This document shows, one piece after another, positions 42,097 to 52,428 of a stretch of DNA of 64,000 nucleotides; within the stretch, counting starts at the first letter, position 1, and the number at the start of each line of letters is the position of its first letter. A program made the position numbers and the translations under genes. Source of the DNA: Nannocystis bainbridge (lineage in GTDB: Bacteria > Myxococcota_A > Polyangia > Nannocystales > Nannocystaceae); assembly GCF_028368995.1 (NCBI RefSeq), contig NZ_JAQNDL010000005.1, positions 568,501 to 632,500 on the forward strand. The letters run 5' to 3'. The notes under the pieces were generated by a model. The model was given only the letters and a program-made list of their open reading frames with translations, did no database searches and was not told the origin of the DNA.

Positions 42097-42114
42097 CCTG
42101 TCCTTCAGGACAAA
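42097..42114. repeat. ACATGTCC-family inverted repeat, element H (short)
   Basis: TGTCC / GGACA stem around TTCA (42099-42112), flanked by CC and AA, about 20 nt after the PNGase F-like stop. Confidence 0.5.
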
Positions 42115-42299
42115 TCGCAGCGCGGGCTCGCGGGCCCGGCCCCCCACGCCCCGGTGACCCGCAATCTGCGGCCAAGCGCCCGCAGGCCCGCGCCACGAGG
42201 CCCCGCCGTGGCGACGAGCATGTGCGGATGCGCCCGGCCTCGCATCGCCGATTCGCGTGTTTCGTCGCCGACCGCGAGACGCCGGCTGCCATCCTTCGC

Positions 42300-42305
42300 T
42301 ACCAT
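42300..42305 (+). promoter_or_regulatory. Candidate -10 element (TACCAT) for gene at 42313
   Basis: TACCAT overlaps the ATG at 42304 but ends 7 nt before the in-frame GTG at 42313. This argues for the GTG as true start. Confidence 0.5.
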
Positions 42306-42312
42306 GGCCAAC

Positions 42313-44637
42313 GTGCGCCCTCTCTACCTCGTACCGCTCACCTTCGCTGCGCTGACGGCTTGCACCTCCGACCCTGTGGCGAACGACGAGGCCGGCGACA
42401 CGCAGAATACCACCAGCGGCACCGACACCACCGGTGGCACCGTGCCGACCACCAGCCTCCCTGGCACCACCAGCGACACCGGCGACACCACCGGCGAGCC
42501 GCCCACGCTCGACACCTACAAGTTCGCCGGTGGTTGCTACGCCCTGCGCAGCGGCGACCAGTACCTCGCCGCCGGCGACCCCACCACCTTCGCCTTTGCG
42601 GCCGACAAGGCCGGCGCCGCGCGCTTCACCATGCGCGCCGCCGACCTCGGCACCTACCTCTTTTACGATCAGGACGGCGGCTACCTCGTCGCCGACGACG
42701 GCCCGCTCGTGCGCCAGACCGTGCTCGAGTCCGACGTCACCCGCATCGACGACGCCTACGTGTCCGGCGCCGAATGGACGCTCGAGACCTCGCTCGCCGA
42801 CTGGACGCAATACCAGCTGCGCAACCGCCGGAACGACCGCCTGCTCGGCGCCGGCGCCCTCGCCGACGACGGCCTCCCCGTCACCTTCGAGCCCGCCGAG
42901 GGTTGCAAGCCTTACCCTGAGCTCAGCCTCGACGCCACCGGCCAGATCGCCCGCACCATGTTCGACGACGGCGACCTCTACGGCATCGTCGACACCCACT
43001 CGCACATCCACTCCAACTACGCCTTCGGCGGCGGCGGCCTGTTCCACGGCGGCGCCTATCACCGCCTCGGCGTCGAGCATGCATTGCCCGATTGCTCGAT
43101 CTCCCACGGCGACATGGGCCGCAAGGACTTCTTCGGCTACATCTTCGACAACTCCGGCAACGAAGAGGCCGACCTCGCCAGCCTCTTGCCCGACCTCGTC
43201 GCCAAGCAGCTCGCCGAGGACAATCACGCCACCGCCGGCTGGCCCGAGTTCACCGAATGGCCTGACGGTCCGCGGCGCTCGACCCACCAGACCCAGTACT
43301 GGATGTGGCTGCAGCGGGCCTACCTCGCCGGCCTGCGCCTGGTCGTCCAGCACGCCACCACCAACGCCATCATCTGCGACTTCATGATCGGCGAGGGCAT
43401 CCAGGCCAGCCGCTACGGCTGCGACGACATGACCGCCGTCGACCGCATCATCGACGAGACCTACGCCATGGAGCGCTACATCGACGCCCAGGCGGGCGGC
43501 CCCGGGCTCGGGTGGTTCCGCGTCGTCCACACCCCCGCCGAGGCGCGCGAGGTCATCGCCGGCGGCAAGCTGGCTGTCATCCTCGGCATCGAGACCTCCA
43601 ACCTGTTCGACTGCAGGATCTCCCCGCTGGCCGGCGATCCTGCCTGCGACGAGGCCTACGTCGAGGCCCAGCTCGACCATTACTACGACCTCGGCGTGCG
43701 GGCCGTCTTCCCCGTCCACAAGTACGACAACAAGTTCTCGCCCGGCGACGGCGACCGCGCCTTCATCGAGCTCGGCAACTTCGCCAACAGCGGCCACTGG
43801 TCCAACTTCACCCTCGAATGTCCTGACCCGCAGGTCGGCGGGTTCGACAGCGGCAACGTCAATTTCGGCGGCCTCAACATGCCGCGCGACGTCTATGATT
43901 CGCCCGCCCCCAATGACAACAGCAATTTCCCCGGCGCCCCGCTGACCACCACCACCAAGTACCTCGGCCAGATCCTCGAACCTGCGCTCGAGGGCCCCTA
44001 CTGTCAGAACGCCAGCCTCACCCCGCTGGGCGAGCACATGATCGGTCAGATGATGGCGCGCGGCATGATCATCGAGGTCGACCACCTCCCGCAGTGGTCC
44101 TACGTCCGCGCCTACGAGCTGCTGCAGGCCGCCAGCTACCCCGCCTCCGGCAGCCACGGGCGCAACAACGGCGGCCTCCTCTACGAGCTCGGCGGCGTCT
44201 CGGCCGGCGGCTTCGGCACCTGTCGCGGCGACGCCCCCGGCACCACCGTGCAGGGCTTCAAGGACAAGATCCAGCTCATCATGGACAACGGCGGCTACCC
44301 GGCCGAGGGCTTCGGCTTCGACCTCAACGGGTTCGCCGGCGCCCGCCGCCCGCGCTTCGGCGACGGCGCCTGCCCGACCCCGCAGGCCGACCCCGTCACC
44401 TACCCCTTCAACTCGTTCGCCGGCGACATCGAGTTCACCCCGCCGGTCGTCGGCAACCGCGAGCTCGACTTCAACACCGAGGGCCTCACCCACATCGGCC
44501 TCTTGCCCGAGCTCATCGAGGACGCCCGCCGCGACGCCGTCGACGAGGCCGACCTCGAGCCGCTGTTCCGCTCGGCCGAGGGCTACATTCGCATGTGGGA
44601 GCTCGCCGAGGCCCGCGCCGCCGCCCTCGGGCGCTGA
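42313..44637 (+). CDS. M19 (membrane dipeptidase)-like amidohydrolase lipoprotein
   Basis: 774 residues from the GTG at 42313; the ATG at 42304 overlaps a TACCAT -10-like element. Signal and lipobox (FAALTAC), Thr/Gly linker, then a beta-trefoil-like module (about 60-170: GCYALRSGDQYLAAGD). A large TIM-barrel hydrolase follows. Its metal motifs fit M19 dipeptidases: VDTHSHIH on the first strand, VILGIETSNLF (bridging Glu), LGVRAVFPVHKYDNKFS (His), MIIEVDHLPQWSYVRAYELLQAASYPASGSHG (Asp/His), and a terminal FNTEGLTHIG segment. The first motif is HxH rather than the usual HxD. Predicted to hydrolyse dipeptides, beta-lactams or related amides outside the cell. Likely works beside the PNGase F-like gene. 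Confidence 0.65.
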   Translation: MRPLYLVPLTFAALTACTSDPVANDEAGDTQNTTSGTDTTGGTVPTTSLPGTTSDTGDTTGEPPTLDTYKFAGGCYALRSGDQYLAAGDPTTFAFAADKAGAARFTMRAADLGTYLFYDQDGGYLVADDGPLVRQTVLESDVTRIDDAYVSGAEWTLETSLADWTQYQLRNRRNDRLLGAGALADDGLPVTFEPAEGCKPYPELSLDATGQIARTMFDDGDLYGIVDTHSHIHSNYAFGGGGLFHGGAYHRLGVEHALPDCSISHGDMGRKDFFGYIFDNSGNEEADLASLLPDLVAKQLAEDNHATAGWPEFTEWPDGPRRSTHQTQYWMWLQRAYLAGLRLVVQHATTNAIICDFMIGEGIQASRYGCDDMTAVDRIIDETYAMERYIDAQAGGPGLGWFRVVHTPAEAREVIAGGKLAVILGIETSNLFDCRISPLAGDPACDEAYVEAQLDHYYDLGVRAVFPVHKYDNKFSPGDGDRAFIELGNFANSGHWSNFTLECPDPQVGGFDSGNVNFGGLNMPRDVYDSPAPNDNSNFPGAPLTTTTKYLGQILEPALEGPYCQNASLTPLGEHMIGQMMARGMIIEVDHLPQWSYVRAYELLQAASYPASGSHGRNNGGLLYELGGVSAGGFGTCRGDAPGTTVQGFKDKIQLIMDNGGYPAEGFGFDLNGFAGARRPRFGDGACPTPQADPVTYPFNSFAGDIEFTPPVVGNRELDFNTEGLTHIGLLPELIEDARRDAVDEADLEPLFRSAEGYIRMWELAEARAAALGR

Positions 44638-44661
44638 CGCCTCGCCCGCGACCCGCCGTCG

Positions 44662-45072
44662 TCACACGTCGGCTTCGTCGCGCGACTTGACCTCGAACAC
44701 GACGCTGCCGACATACACGCGATCGCCCGCGTGCAGCCCCGCGCGCGTGATCTTGCGATCGTTCACGACCACCCCGCAGGCGCTGTCGAGGTCGGTGACG
44801 ATGCAATGGCCCTCGCTGTCGAACGAGAGCGAGCAAGTCCGCCGCGACAGCGTCGGATCGTGAATGACGAGGTCGCAGCCGGGCGCGCGCCCGATGACGG
44901 TGACGGCCCGCTCGAGCGCGACCGCCTCGCCGGCGAGCACCAGCCACGCGTGCTTCGGCCGGCCGTCCTGGTCCAGCGCGAAGCGCAGCGCCGGCCCGGT
45001 CTCGCCCCCCTCGCGCCCGCCCACCCCGGCCAGGTGAGCACACGCCCCGCAGCACGACGGCTCGTCAGCCAC
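44662..45072 (-). CDS. FHA-domain protein
   Basis: 136 residues. Short Cys-containing N-terminus (CCGAC), then a single forkhead-associated domain: TVIGRAPGCDLVIHDPTLSRRTCSLSF, DLDSACGVVVNDRKI, LHAGDRVYVGSVVFEV. The usual S-R-x-H is S-R-R-T here, so phosphothreonine binding may be weaker. No other output domain. Probably an adaptor for Ser/Thr kinase signalling. GTG start at 45072 with minus-strand TACGCT 6 nt upstream. Convergent with the M19-like gene and divergent from the DTW gene. Confidence 0.75.
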   Translation of the reverse strand: MADEPSCCGACAHLAGVGGREGGETGPALRFALDQDGRPKHAWLVLAGEAVALERAVTVIGRAPGCDLVIHDPTLSRRTCSLSFDSEGHCIVTDLDSACGVVVNDRKITRAGLHAGDRVYVGSVVFEVKSRDEADV

Positions 45073-45078
45073 CGCTCC

Positions 45079-45084
45079 AGCGTA
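45079..45084 (-). promoter_or_regulatory. Candidate -10 element (TACGCT) for gene at 45072
   Basis: Minus-strand TACGCT ends 6 nt before the GTG of the FHA gene. Confidence 0.5.
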
Positions 45085-45218
45085 GCGAGCGCCCCGGCGC
45101 GCCGCCAGGCCGCAACATCACACAGTCCTCGAAGCCCCGCGCCACGCTCGCGGGACGCCCCGTCCCCACCTCGCGCGTCCGCGCCCCGCGCCCTCGCGCC
45201 TCGTGGTAGACGACCGCC

Positions 45219-46331
45219 GTGGAGCCCCGAGCACACTGTCCGCGCTGCCGACGGCCCCGGCGAGTGTGTTGGTGCGAGGCCCTCGTGCCGGTGCCCAGCA
45301 GCACCCGCGTCGTGTTCCTGCAGCACCCGCGCGAGACCAGGGTCGGCGTCAGCACCTGCCGCATGGCCCACCTTTCGCTGCCCGGCTCGCAGCTGCACGT
45401 CACCCTCGACCCCGACCGTCAGCCCGCGCTCGCCGAGCTGCTCGCCGCGCCCGACACCCACCTGCTGTTCCCCTCCGCCGACGCGGTCGACGTCGACGCC
45501 CTCGCCAGTCCACCGCGCACCCTCGTGGTCGTCGACGGCACCTGGGCCAACGCGCGCAAGCTGGTCGGCCGCAGCGCCCTGCTGCGCGCGCTCCCGCGGC
45601 TGTTCTTCCGCCCCGAGTTCACCAGCAACTATCGCATCCGCCGCGAGCCCGAGGGTCACTGCCTGTCGACCATCGAGGCCACCGCCCACGTGCTCGAGCG
45701 GCTCGAGCGGGCCCCCGGCCGCTACACGCCGATGCTGTCGGCCTTCGAGCGCATGGTCGCGATGCAGCTCGAATACGTCGCCTCCGGCGCGGGCGCGGCC
45801 CGCCACACCCGCCACAAACCGCCCCGCGCGCCCAAGCCCGCGTTCGACCACTGCGCCCCGCTGCGGGCCGCCCACGACCGATTGGTCCTGCTGCACGTCG
45901 AGCCCAACGCGTGGCCGTACCGCAGCGCCGACGCGCCGCCCGTCGAGGCCATCGAGCTGCGGGCCGTGCGGGTCGCCACCGGCGAACGCTTCACGACCCT
46001 GCTGGCCCCGCGTCAGCCCCTGTCACCGCGCGTCGCCTCCAACCTCGACCTGCCCGAGGCCACCATCCTCGCCGGCGCCCCGCTCGAGGCCACGCAGGCC
46101 GCCTGGCGCGCCTTCCTCGGCCCCGACGCGGTGCTCGGCATCTGGGGCTATCACGCCCTCTCGCTGCTGCGCATGGAGCCCGGCTGGACCCTCGCCCCCG
46201 AGCTCGACCTGCGCGCCCTGTGGCAGCGATCGATCGGCCGCGCCTCCAACCTCCCCGACGGCCAGGGCCGCGCCCCTCGCCGCCTCGCGGCGATCGAGCA
46301 GTCGCTGGCCACGCTGCTCACGAGCCCCTGA
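45219..46331 (+). CDS. DTW-domain protein (tRNA-uridine aminocarboxypropyltransferase type)
   Basis: 370 residues. N-terminal zinc-ribbon Cys C7, C10, C17, C19 (HCPRC, RVCWC), then the DTW domain: hallmark D106-G-T-W109 in VVVDGTWANARKL, followed by EGHCLSTIEA. DTW proteins transfer the aminocarboxypropyl group of S-adenosylmethionine to uridine in tRNA (acp3U), as shown for TapT/TuaA. The first 200 residues cover the usual family length. The extra 160 residues have repeated HAL/WR motifs and are not recognised; they may bind RNA. GTG start; TAGACG lies 6 nt upstream, a near match to the common start-proximal element. Confidence 0.8.
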   Translation: MEPRAHCPRCRRPRRVCWCEALVPVPSSTRVVFLQHPRETRVGVSTCRMAHLSLPGSQLHVTLDPDRQPALAELLAAPDTHLLFPSADAVDVDALASPPRTLVVVDGTWANARKLVGRSALLRALPRLFFRPEFTSNYRIRREPEGHCLSTIEATAHVLERLERAPGRYTPMLSAFERMVAMQLEYVASGAGAARHTRHKPPRAPKPAFDHCAPLRAAHDRLVLLHVEPNAWPYRSADAPPVEAIELRAVRVATGERFTTLLAPRQPLSPRVASNLDLPEATILAGAPLEATQAAWRAFLGPDAVLGIWGYHALSLLRMEPGWTLAPELDLRALWQRSIGRASNLPDGQGRAPRRLAAIEQSLATLLTSP

Positions 46332-46349
46332 CGCCAGGCGCTCGGCCCC

Positions 46350-46961
46350 TCACGGCTTGGGGATGTGCAGCGTCTTGCTGATCATCAACGAACCCGACAG
46401 CGCGAACATCAGCACCAGCGGGTGCAGCTGCCAGCCGAGGTCGATCGACCCGAACCACAGCGCGTCGCCGATGCGGTCGTTCCAGGTCGCCAGCGCCAGC
46501 ACCACCACCAGCACCAGGCTGGTCGGGATCGGCGTGCCCTCGAAGTAGCGGACCTTGCCGTCGTCGCCGGACATCGACTCGGCCGTGACGTTGTAGCGGG
46601 CCAGGCGGCTGACGCCGCAGCACACGAAGTACGACAGCACGACCCAGTCCCACCCGCCCTGCATGCCGCACGCGTACGCCAACGCCGCCGGGGCCACGCC
46701 GAACGAGATCACGTCGGCGAGCGAGTCGAGCTCGCGGCCCAGCGACGACGACTTGCGGCGCCAGCGGGCGATCCGCCCATCCAGCGCGTCGAACAGGAAC
46801 GCCAGCGGGATCAGGGCCATGCCGCGCAGCAGCTGGTGCGACTGCCCGTCCTGCAGGAAGCGCATGGCGGCGAACACCGCCCCGGTGCCGCAGAAGGCGT
46901 TGGCCAGGGTGAACCAGTCGGCCAGGTGAAACTCGCGGATCATGGAGAAGTGGCGCTTCAT
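46350..46961 (-). CDS. pssA: CDP-diacylglycerol--serine O-phosphatidyltransferase
   Basis: 203 residues, inner membrane. The CDP-alcohol phosphotransferase signature D-G-x2-A-R-x8-G-x3-D-x3-D is complete in FDALDGRIARWRRKSSSLGRELDSLADVISFG, followed by GVAPAALAYACG typical of PssA. About six hydrophobic helices. It makes phosphatidylserine from CDP-diacylglycerol and serine, the precursor of phosphatidylethanolamine. A phosphatidylserine decarboxylase gene is not in the window. Other CDP-alcohol transferases share the signature, but the FTLANAFCG start and SRLARYN segment favour PssA. Convergent with the DTW gene, stops 18 bp apart. Confidence 0.8.
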   Translation of the reverse strand: MKRHFSMIREFHLADWFTLANAFCGTGAVFAAMRFLQDGQSHQLLRGMALIPLAFLFDALDGRIARWRRKSSSLGRELDSLADVISFGVAPAALAYACGMQGGWDWVVLSYFVCCGVSRLARYNVTAESMSGDDGKVRYFEGTPIPTSLVLVVVLALATWNDRIGDALWFGSIDLGWQLHPLVLMFALSGSLMISKTLHIPKP

Positions 46962-47141
46962 CGTCGTGTCTCTCGCGGTGCCGGATCAGGGTGCCCGATG
47001 TGGGCCTGAATTGCAGACCACCGCCGCGCCAGCGAGCTCGTGCGCGAAAGACCGCGAGCCGCCGGCCACAGCGGCGCCGGCCGGCCCTCCGCGTCGCCGC
47101 GCGAGCCCCGCGATGGAAGCCTGCCTGCCGCGCATATGCAT

Positions 47142-47173
47142 CTCGGGACATGTCTATTGGAACATGTCCCGAG
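47142..47173. repeat. ACATGTCC inverted repeat, element I
   Basis: 12-bp perfect stem CTCGGGACATGT / ACATGTCCCGAG with loop CTATTGGA, 16 nt after the stop of the ferritin-like gene (minus strand). Confidence 0.75.
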
Positions 47174-47189
47174 CGCCTCCGCGCACCGC

Positions 47190-48608
47190 TCACGCGGCCG
47201 AGGCCGGCGCGTGGCGGGCCAGCAGCGCCCGCCCGGCCGGCCCGATCACCGCGGTCATCGCCCGCCGGGCCACCGCCATCCGCCCGGCCGCGCCCAGGCG
47301 CCCGTGCGCGAGCATCCTTTCGGACATGTCCTTTTCGACATGTCCCAGCGACCTCCCGACGCCCACCTCCGCGGCCGCCAGCGCCGCCGCGCAGGCCGCG
47401 TAAACCGCCGGACCGCCGCGCTCCAGCGCCCACGCCACGAACCGCCAGGCCAGCTCCGCGTGGCGCAGCTCGTCGGCGGCGATCCGGGCCAGCGCCGCGC
47501 GCACTGCTGGATCCTCCGCCCGCGCCAGCGCGGCCTCGGCCTGCAGGGCGGCGAACGTCTCGCCGATGCAGCCCTCGCGCAGCGTCGCCACCGTCACCGT
47601 CACCAGGTCGTCCGCGCCCGTCAGCGCCCCCGCCAGCGGCAGCGGCGACGGCCCCCGCGGCTCGCCGCCGTACGCCCCCGCCAACCCGAAGCACAGCCGC
47701 GCGTGCGCGACCTCGTCGGCCATCGCCTGCTGCGCCGCCTCGACCAGGCTCGCCGGGGCCCCGAGCGCCAGCAGCTGCAGCGCGAAGCGGGCGAACGCGG
47801 CCACCGACGCGTGCTCGGCCAGCCCGTCCTCGAGCCACCCGGCCGCCAGCGCCGCCCGCTCGCCCGCCGACAGCCCGGCCAGCGCCGGCGCCACCGCCGA
47901 GCCCCAGTCGTCGCGCGCCAGCGGCCGCGCCGTGCGAGCTGTCTCTTCGACCAGGAAGGGCCGCCCGCAGCAGCTCGACTGCCACGAGACATTCACGCAG
48001 CACTGCCCGCGCTGCTCGAACGGCGGCGAGATCGAGGCCGGCCACAGACCGCAGTCTTCGAAGACCGGGACCTCGACCCCCGCGCACGCCCCGCTGTCGC
48101 CCATCGTGTCGCCCGTCGTGTCCCCCGTCGTCGAGTCCGCGCCGGTCGTGCCGGTCGTGTCCCCCGTCGTCGTGTCCCCGGTCGTCTCGCCCGTCGTCTC
48201 GCCCGGCAGCTCGGTGCATTCGACGGTGTCGAAGTGGTCGATCGGGCAATCCGGCGTCTCCGACGTATCGCTCGACTGCGACGTCGCCACGGTCGGATCG
48301 GTCGGATCGGTCGCCGACTCGGAGGTCTCCGGCTCCGGCGCCGTCGTCGGCTCCGTCTCCGTGATCGTCCCCGGCAGCGGCTCCGTGCTCGTCCCCGGCC
48401 CCGGGGCCGTGCTCGTCGTCGTCCCGTCGCCGGTGCTCGCCGTCGTCCCGTCGCCCGTGCTCGTCATGCCCGACGCCGAGCCCTCGGTCGCGGCGACCGG
48501 GCGCTCCGTGCACGCGCCCGCCAGCACCAGCGGCGCCATTCCGGCGGCCCGCAGCAGCACCGCCAACACCTCGGCCTCACGCAGCTTGAGAAAATCGAAG
48601 TTAGTCAT
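47190..48608 (-). CDS. Ferritin-like-fold lipoprotein
   Basis: 472 residues. ATG at 48608 gives a signal with lipobox (LVLAGAC, about residue 31). A Thr/Ser/Gly-rich linker of about 160 residues follows, then a Cys-rich spacer (about 195-240). The helical domain at about 265-410 has diiron-type motifs: EHASVAAFARFALQLL, MADEVAHARLCFGLA, EGCIGETFAALQAEAAL and ADELRHAELAWRFVAWAL. This matches ferritin-like proteins that bind two irons or manganese; an outer-surface iron or oxygen-handling role is inferred. Oddity: inverted repeat element J lies inside the last 50 codons and is translated as HVEKDMSE. TATGCA lies 6 nt before the ATG on the minus strand, a near match to the start-proximal element. 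Confidence 0.7.
   Translation of the reverse strand: MTNFDFLKLREAEVLAVLLRAAGMAPLVLAGACTERPVAATEGSASGMTSTGDGTTASTGDGTTTSTAPGPGTSTEPLPGTITETEPTTAPEPETSESATDPTDPTVATSQSSDTSETPDCPIDHFDTVECTELPGETTGETTGDTTTGDTTGTTGADSTTGDTTGDTMGDSGACAGVEVPVFEDCGLWPASISPPFEQRGQCCVNVSWQSSCCGRPFLVEETARTARPLARDDWGSAVAPALAGLSAGERAALAAGWLEDGLAEHASVAAFARFALQLLALGAPASLVEAAQQAMADEVAHARLCFGLAGAYGGEPRGPSPLPLAGALTGADDLVTVTVATLREGCIGETFAALQAEAALARAEDPAVRAALARIAADELRHAELAWRFVAWALERGGPAVYAACAAALAAAEVGVGRSLGHVEKDMSERMLAHGRLGAAGRMAVARRAMTAVIGPAGRALLARHAPASAA
47322..47345. repeat. ACATGTCC inverted repeat, element J (inside a coding region)
   Basis: GGACATGTC / GACATGTCC 9-bp stem with loop CTTTTC, inside the 3' end of the ferritin-like gene, in frame. 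Confidence 0.7.
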
Positions 48609-48669
48609 TTCGCCTGCATACCACGGTGCCTCCCGGTGAGACAGACCCCGGCCGACGGGCGCTCTCGCC

Positions 48670-48689
48670 ATATGTCCATGAAGACATGT
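48670..48689. repeat. Degenerate ACATGTCC inverted repeat, element K
   Basis: ATGTC / GACAT stem with loop CATGAA, about 60 bp upstream of the ferritin-like start. Confidence 0.45.
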
Positions 48690-48950
48690 CCCATCGACCA
48701 CTTTGCGTCATGCCCTGGGGGCCATCGTCCCCTCTGCACCTGCGCACCCGGCCGTGATCTCGCAGGACACGAACCTCGACCCGGAGGCGATCGCTCCGCG
48801 CAAGGTCGTGGCTCCGGTCGAGTCGATCGACCACGACGGACGCCACCCCCACCGCACCGACGACGGGCGCGGCTCAAAGCTGACCACCGACGCCACCATC
48901 GCGGCAGCGGCAGCATACACCGCGTCGCCGCACCTGGCTCAACGATAAAT

Positions 48951-48990
48951 GACCGAAGGGACATGTTCTCTCGAACATGTCCCTTCGGTC
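48951..48990. repeat. ACATGTCC inverted repeat, element L (18-bp perfect stem)
   Basis: GACCGAAGGGACATGTTC pairs perfectly with GAACATGTCCCTTCGGTC around loop TCTC. Strongest hairpin of the family; 32 nt after the stop of the minus-strand DUF4215 gene. Confidence 0.85.
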
Positions 48991-49022
48991 CACTCACGAC
49001 ACGCGCCGTTCGGCGCGTCGGC

Positions 49023-50756
<1,734 letters not shown>

Positions 50757-51259
50757 TCGGCTGTTCCTCGTGAGGGTCATGTCGGCAGCGCGCTCGGGTG
50801 GTGCACACGATCGCGCGTCGAAATCGCACCGTACCGCACAGGATCTGCGGGGGTCTCTGCCCCCGGGAGACGAGACTCACGACGACACCGGCCCCGCGGG
50901 CCGTGACGATTCGCGTGATCGCGCAGGGAGTGGGTCGACGGATTCCGCGGCAGGTGGCCGCCCTTCGCCCCCCACGCGGCGAACGACGGCCTGGTCTCCT
51001 GCCCCTGATTCCATACGATCATGGAAACCCTGAATCACACTACCGGCGCCCGACCCGCGTCGGCGTCCGGATCTGCCATGTGAGAATTTTCGGCCCCAGC
51101 GACCAATCGCGCGATCCCCGTCGGTCACGGCCCCGCGAAAGCGAGCCGACGCTCGCGCGGCAGCGAGCTCGGATGCCGCGCGAGGCTCGCTCGCGGTGTG
51201 ATCATTCCGGTCGCTGGCGACGAGCGACGATTCGCCGCCTCATCGCGCGAGCGACGGGC
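50757..51259. other. Intergenic region without a supported gene
   Basis: 503 bp between two minus-strand lipoprotein genes. Open frames lack domains or signals. No hairpin of the ACATGTCC family. Confidence 0.5.
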
Positions 51260-51787
51260 CTACGGCGTCTGGCACAGGTTCCACTCGGTGTTGACGCACA
51301 GCTTGCCGCCGTTCATCCCGGGGTTGGTCGCCTGCACGTCCTGGCACACCCAGTTGCTGCCCTCGATGCAGGCCTCGCCGACCTGCTTCTCGCCGCTCGA
51401 GCAGGCGGCGATGCAGATGCACTCCCCGGTGCCGAAGGTGATCGCCGTGCCGTCGGCGCAGTTCTTGGGCACGTTGGGATCGTCGCAGGCCTGGCCGAGC
51501 GTGGGGTCGCCGCTGAAGGGCGTCGAGCTGATCGAGAAATCGCCGTAGCAGGCCTCGCCGCCGGTCGACGTCGGCGTCCCGCCGCTGGGGTCGTTGGTGG
51601 CGCCGGTCGTGTCGCCGGTCGGATTCCCGCTCGGATCGCCGCTGGGATTGCCGCTCGGGCCCCCGCCGGTCTCGCTGTCCTCGCTGGTGGCGGTGGTCGA
51701 GTCGTCCGGTTCACCGCAGGCGGGCGCGAGCAGCAGCGCGGCGAGGGTCGTGAGGCGGAGGACGTTGGAGCTGTAGATCGTGGACAT
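51260..51787 (-). CDS. Small Cys-rich lipoprotein
   Basis: 175 residues. Signal and lipobox (LAPAC, about residue 24), then a linker with repeated SGNPSGDPSGNP units (about 40-75). The C-terminal 95 residues contain eight Cys (ACYGDF, ACDDPNVPKNC, ECICIAAC, ACIEGSNWVC, KLCVNTEWNLC), probably in four disulphides. No family recognised. Likely a lipid-anchored secreted module, like its DUF4215 neighbour. No strong ribosome site or TANNNT before the ATG. Confidence 0.65.
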   Translation of the reverse strand: MSTIYSSNVLRLTTLAALLLAPACGEPDDSTTATSEDSETGGGPSGNPSGDPSGNPTGDTTGATNDPSGGTPTSTGGEACYGDFSISSTPFSGDPTLGQACDDPNVPKNCADGTAITFGTGECICIAACSSGEKQVGEACIEGSNWVCQDVQATNPGMNGGKLCVNTEWNLCQTP

Positions 51788-52116
51788 GGGTCGGTCTCGC
51801 TTCCGAGATGCCGGCCGAATCGCGCTGTCGCAGCCGTCGCACGACTTCGACGTTGCGCCAGCTCACATGCCCGCCCGAGCGCTCGCGCGCTGCCAACGGG
51901 AGCGAAGCGCAGCCCATGCGGCCGAAGCTGGCCCTCTGCGATCCACGGTGAACCCGGCGTCGATCGATCGCCGCATCGACCTCGACAGGCTCCCACGCCC
52001 GCCGCGCCAGCGAGGCCGCGCGCAAACTTGCCCCGCACGCATGCAGAAGTGCCCCCCGGTGCGTCCCGGCGCCGCACCCCGGCTCTTCCCCAGAGGCCCG
52101 TGCTACCGTCCTCCGC
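51788..52116. other. Intergenic region without a supported gene
   Basis: 329 bp between divergent genes. Only the -10-like TACCGT at its right end can be named. Confidence 0.5.
52104..52109 (+). promoter_or_regulatory. Candidate extended -10 (TACCGT) for gene at 52117
   Basis: TGCTACCGT: TGN plus TANNNT, ending 7 nt before the ATG at 52117. Confidence 0.5.
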
Positions 52117-52428
52117 ATGGCCGCCCCGCCCTGCATGCACTGCACCCGCTGCGAGCGCGACGTGGCGGTCGAGTACCAGAACTCCGCCACCGCGCGGCGC
52201 TGGTGGCGGCTCTACTTCCTGATCCCCATCTTCTTGCTGCCCGCCTCGCCGATGCTCGCCTCCGACTTCGTCGTCTGCTTGCCGCTGATGATGTCGTACA
52301 TGGTCGGCATGGGCCCCGTGCTGGCCATCGTGCGCGAGGTGCCCACCTGCGCCGAATGTGGCGCGCTGATCCTGGCCGCGGAACAGAGCCACACCGCCGC
52401 GCGTACACGCGCGCCATGCGTGCCCTGA
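52117..52428 (+). CDS. Small membrane protein with zinc-ribbon-like Cys pairs
   Basis: 103 residues. HCTRCERDV near the N-terminus and PTCAECGALIL near the C-terminus give two CxxC knuckles, likely one zinc ribbon brought together by two membrane helices (about 29-48 and 50-72). No family recognised. The last 13 bases overlap the start of the next gene, so the two are probably translated together. TACCGT sits 7 nt before the ATG. Confidence 0.6.
   Translation: MAAPPCMHCTRCERDVAVEYQNSATARRWWRLYFLIPIFLLPASPMLASDFVVCLPLMMSYMVGMGPVLAIVREVPTCAECGALILAAEQSHTAARTRAPCVP

Larger units (their letters stand above)
48609..49022. other. Intergenic region between two minus-strand genes
   Basis: 414 bp holding elements K and L. 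A short plus-strand frame at 48703-48948 has no recognisable features. No gene supported. Confidence 0.5.

Noticed and set aside
42304..42306. ATG at 42304 as start of the M19-like gene
   Set aside because: It overlaps the TACCAT hexamer. The GTG at 42313 fits the 7-nt spacing seen in other genes and keeps the signal peptide. Not proven.
48703..48948. 81-codon plus-strand frame between elements K and L
   Set aside because: No ribosome site, no recognised domain, and composition like intergenic DNA.
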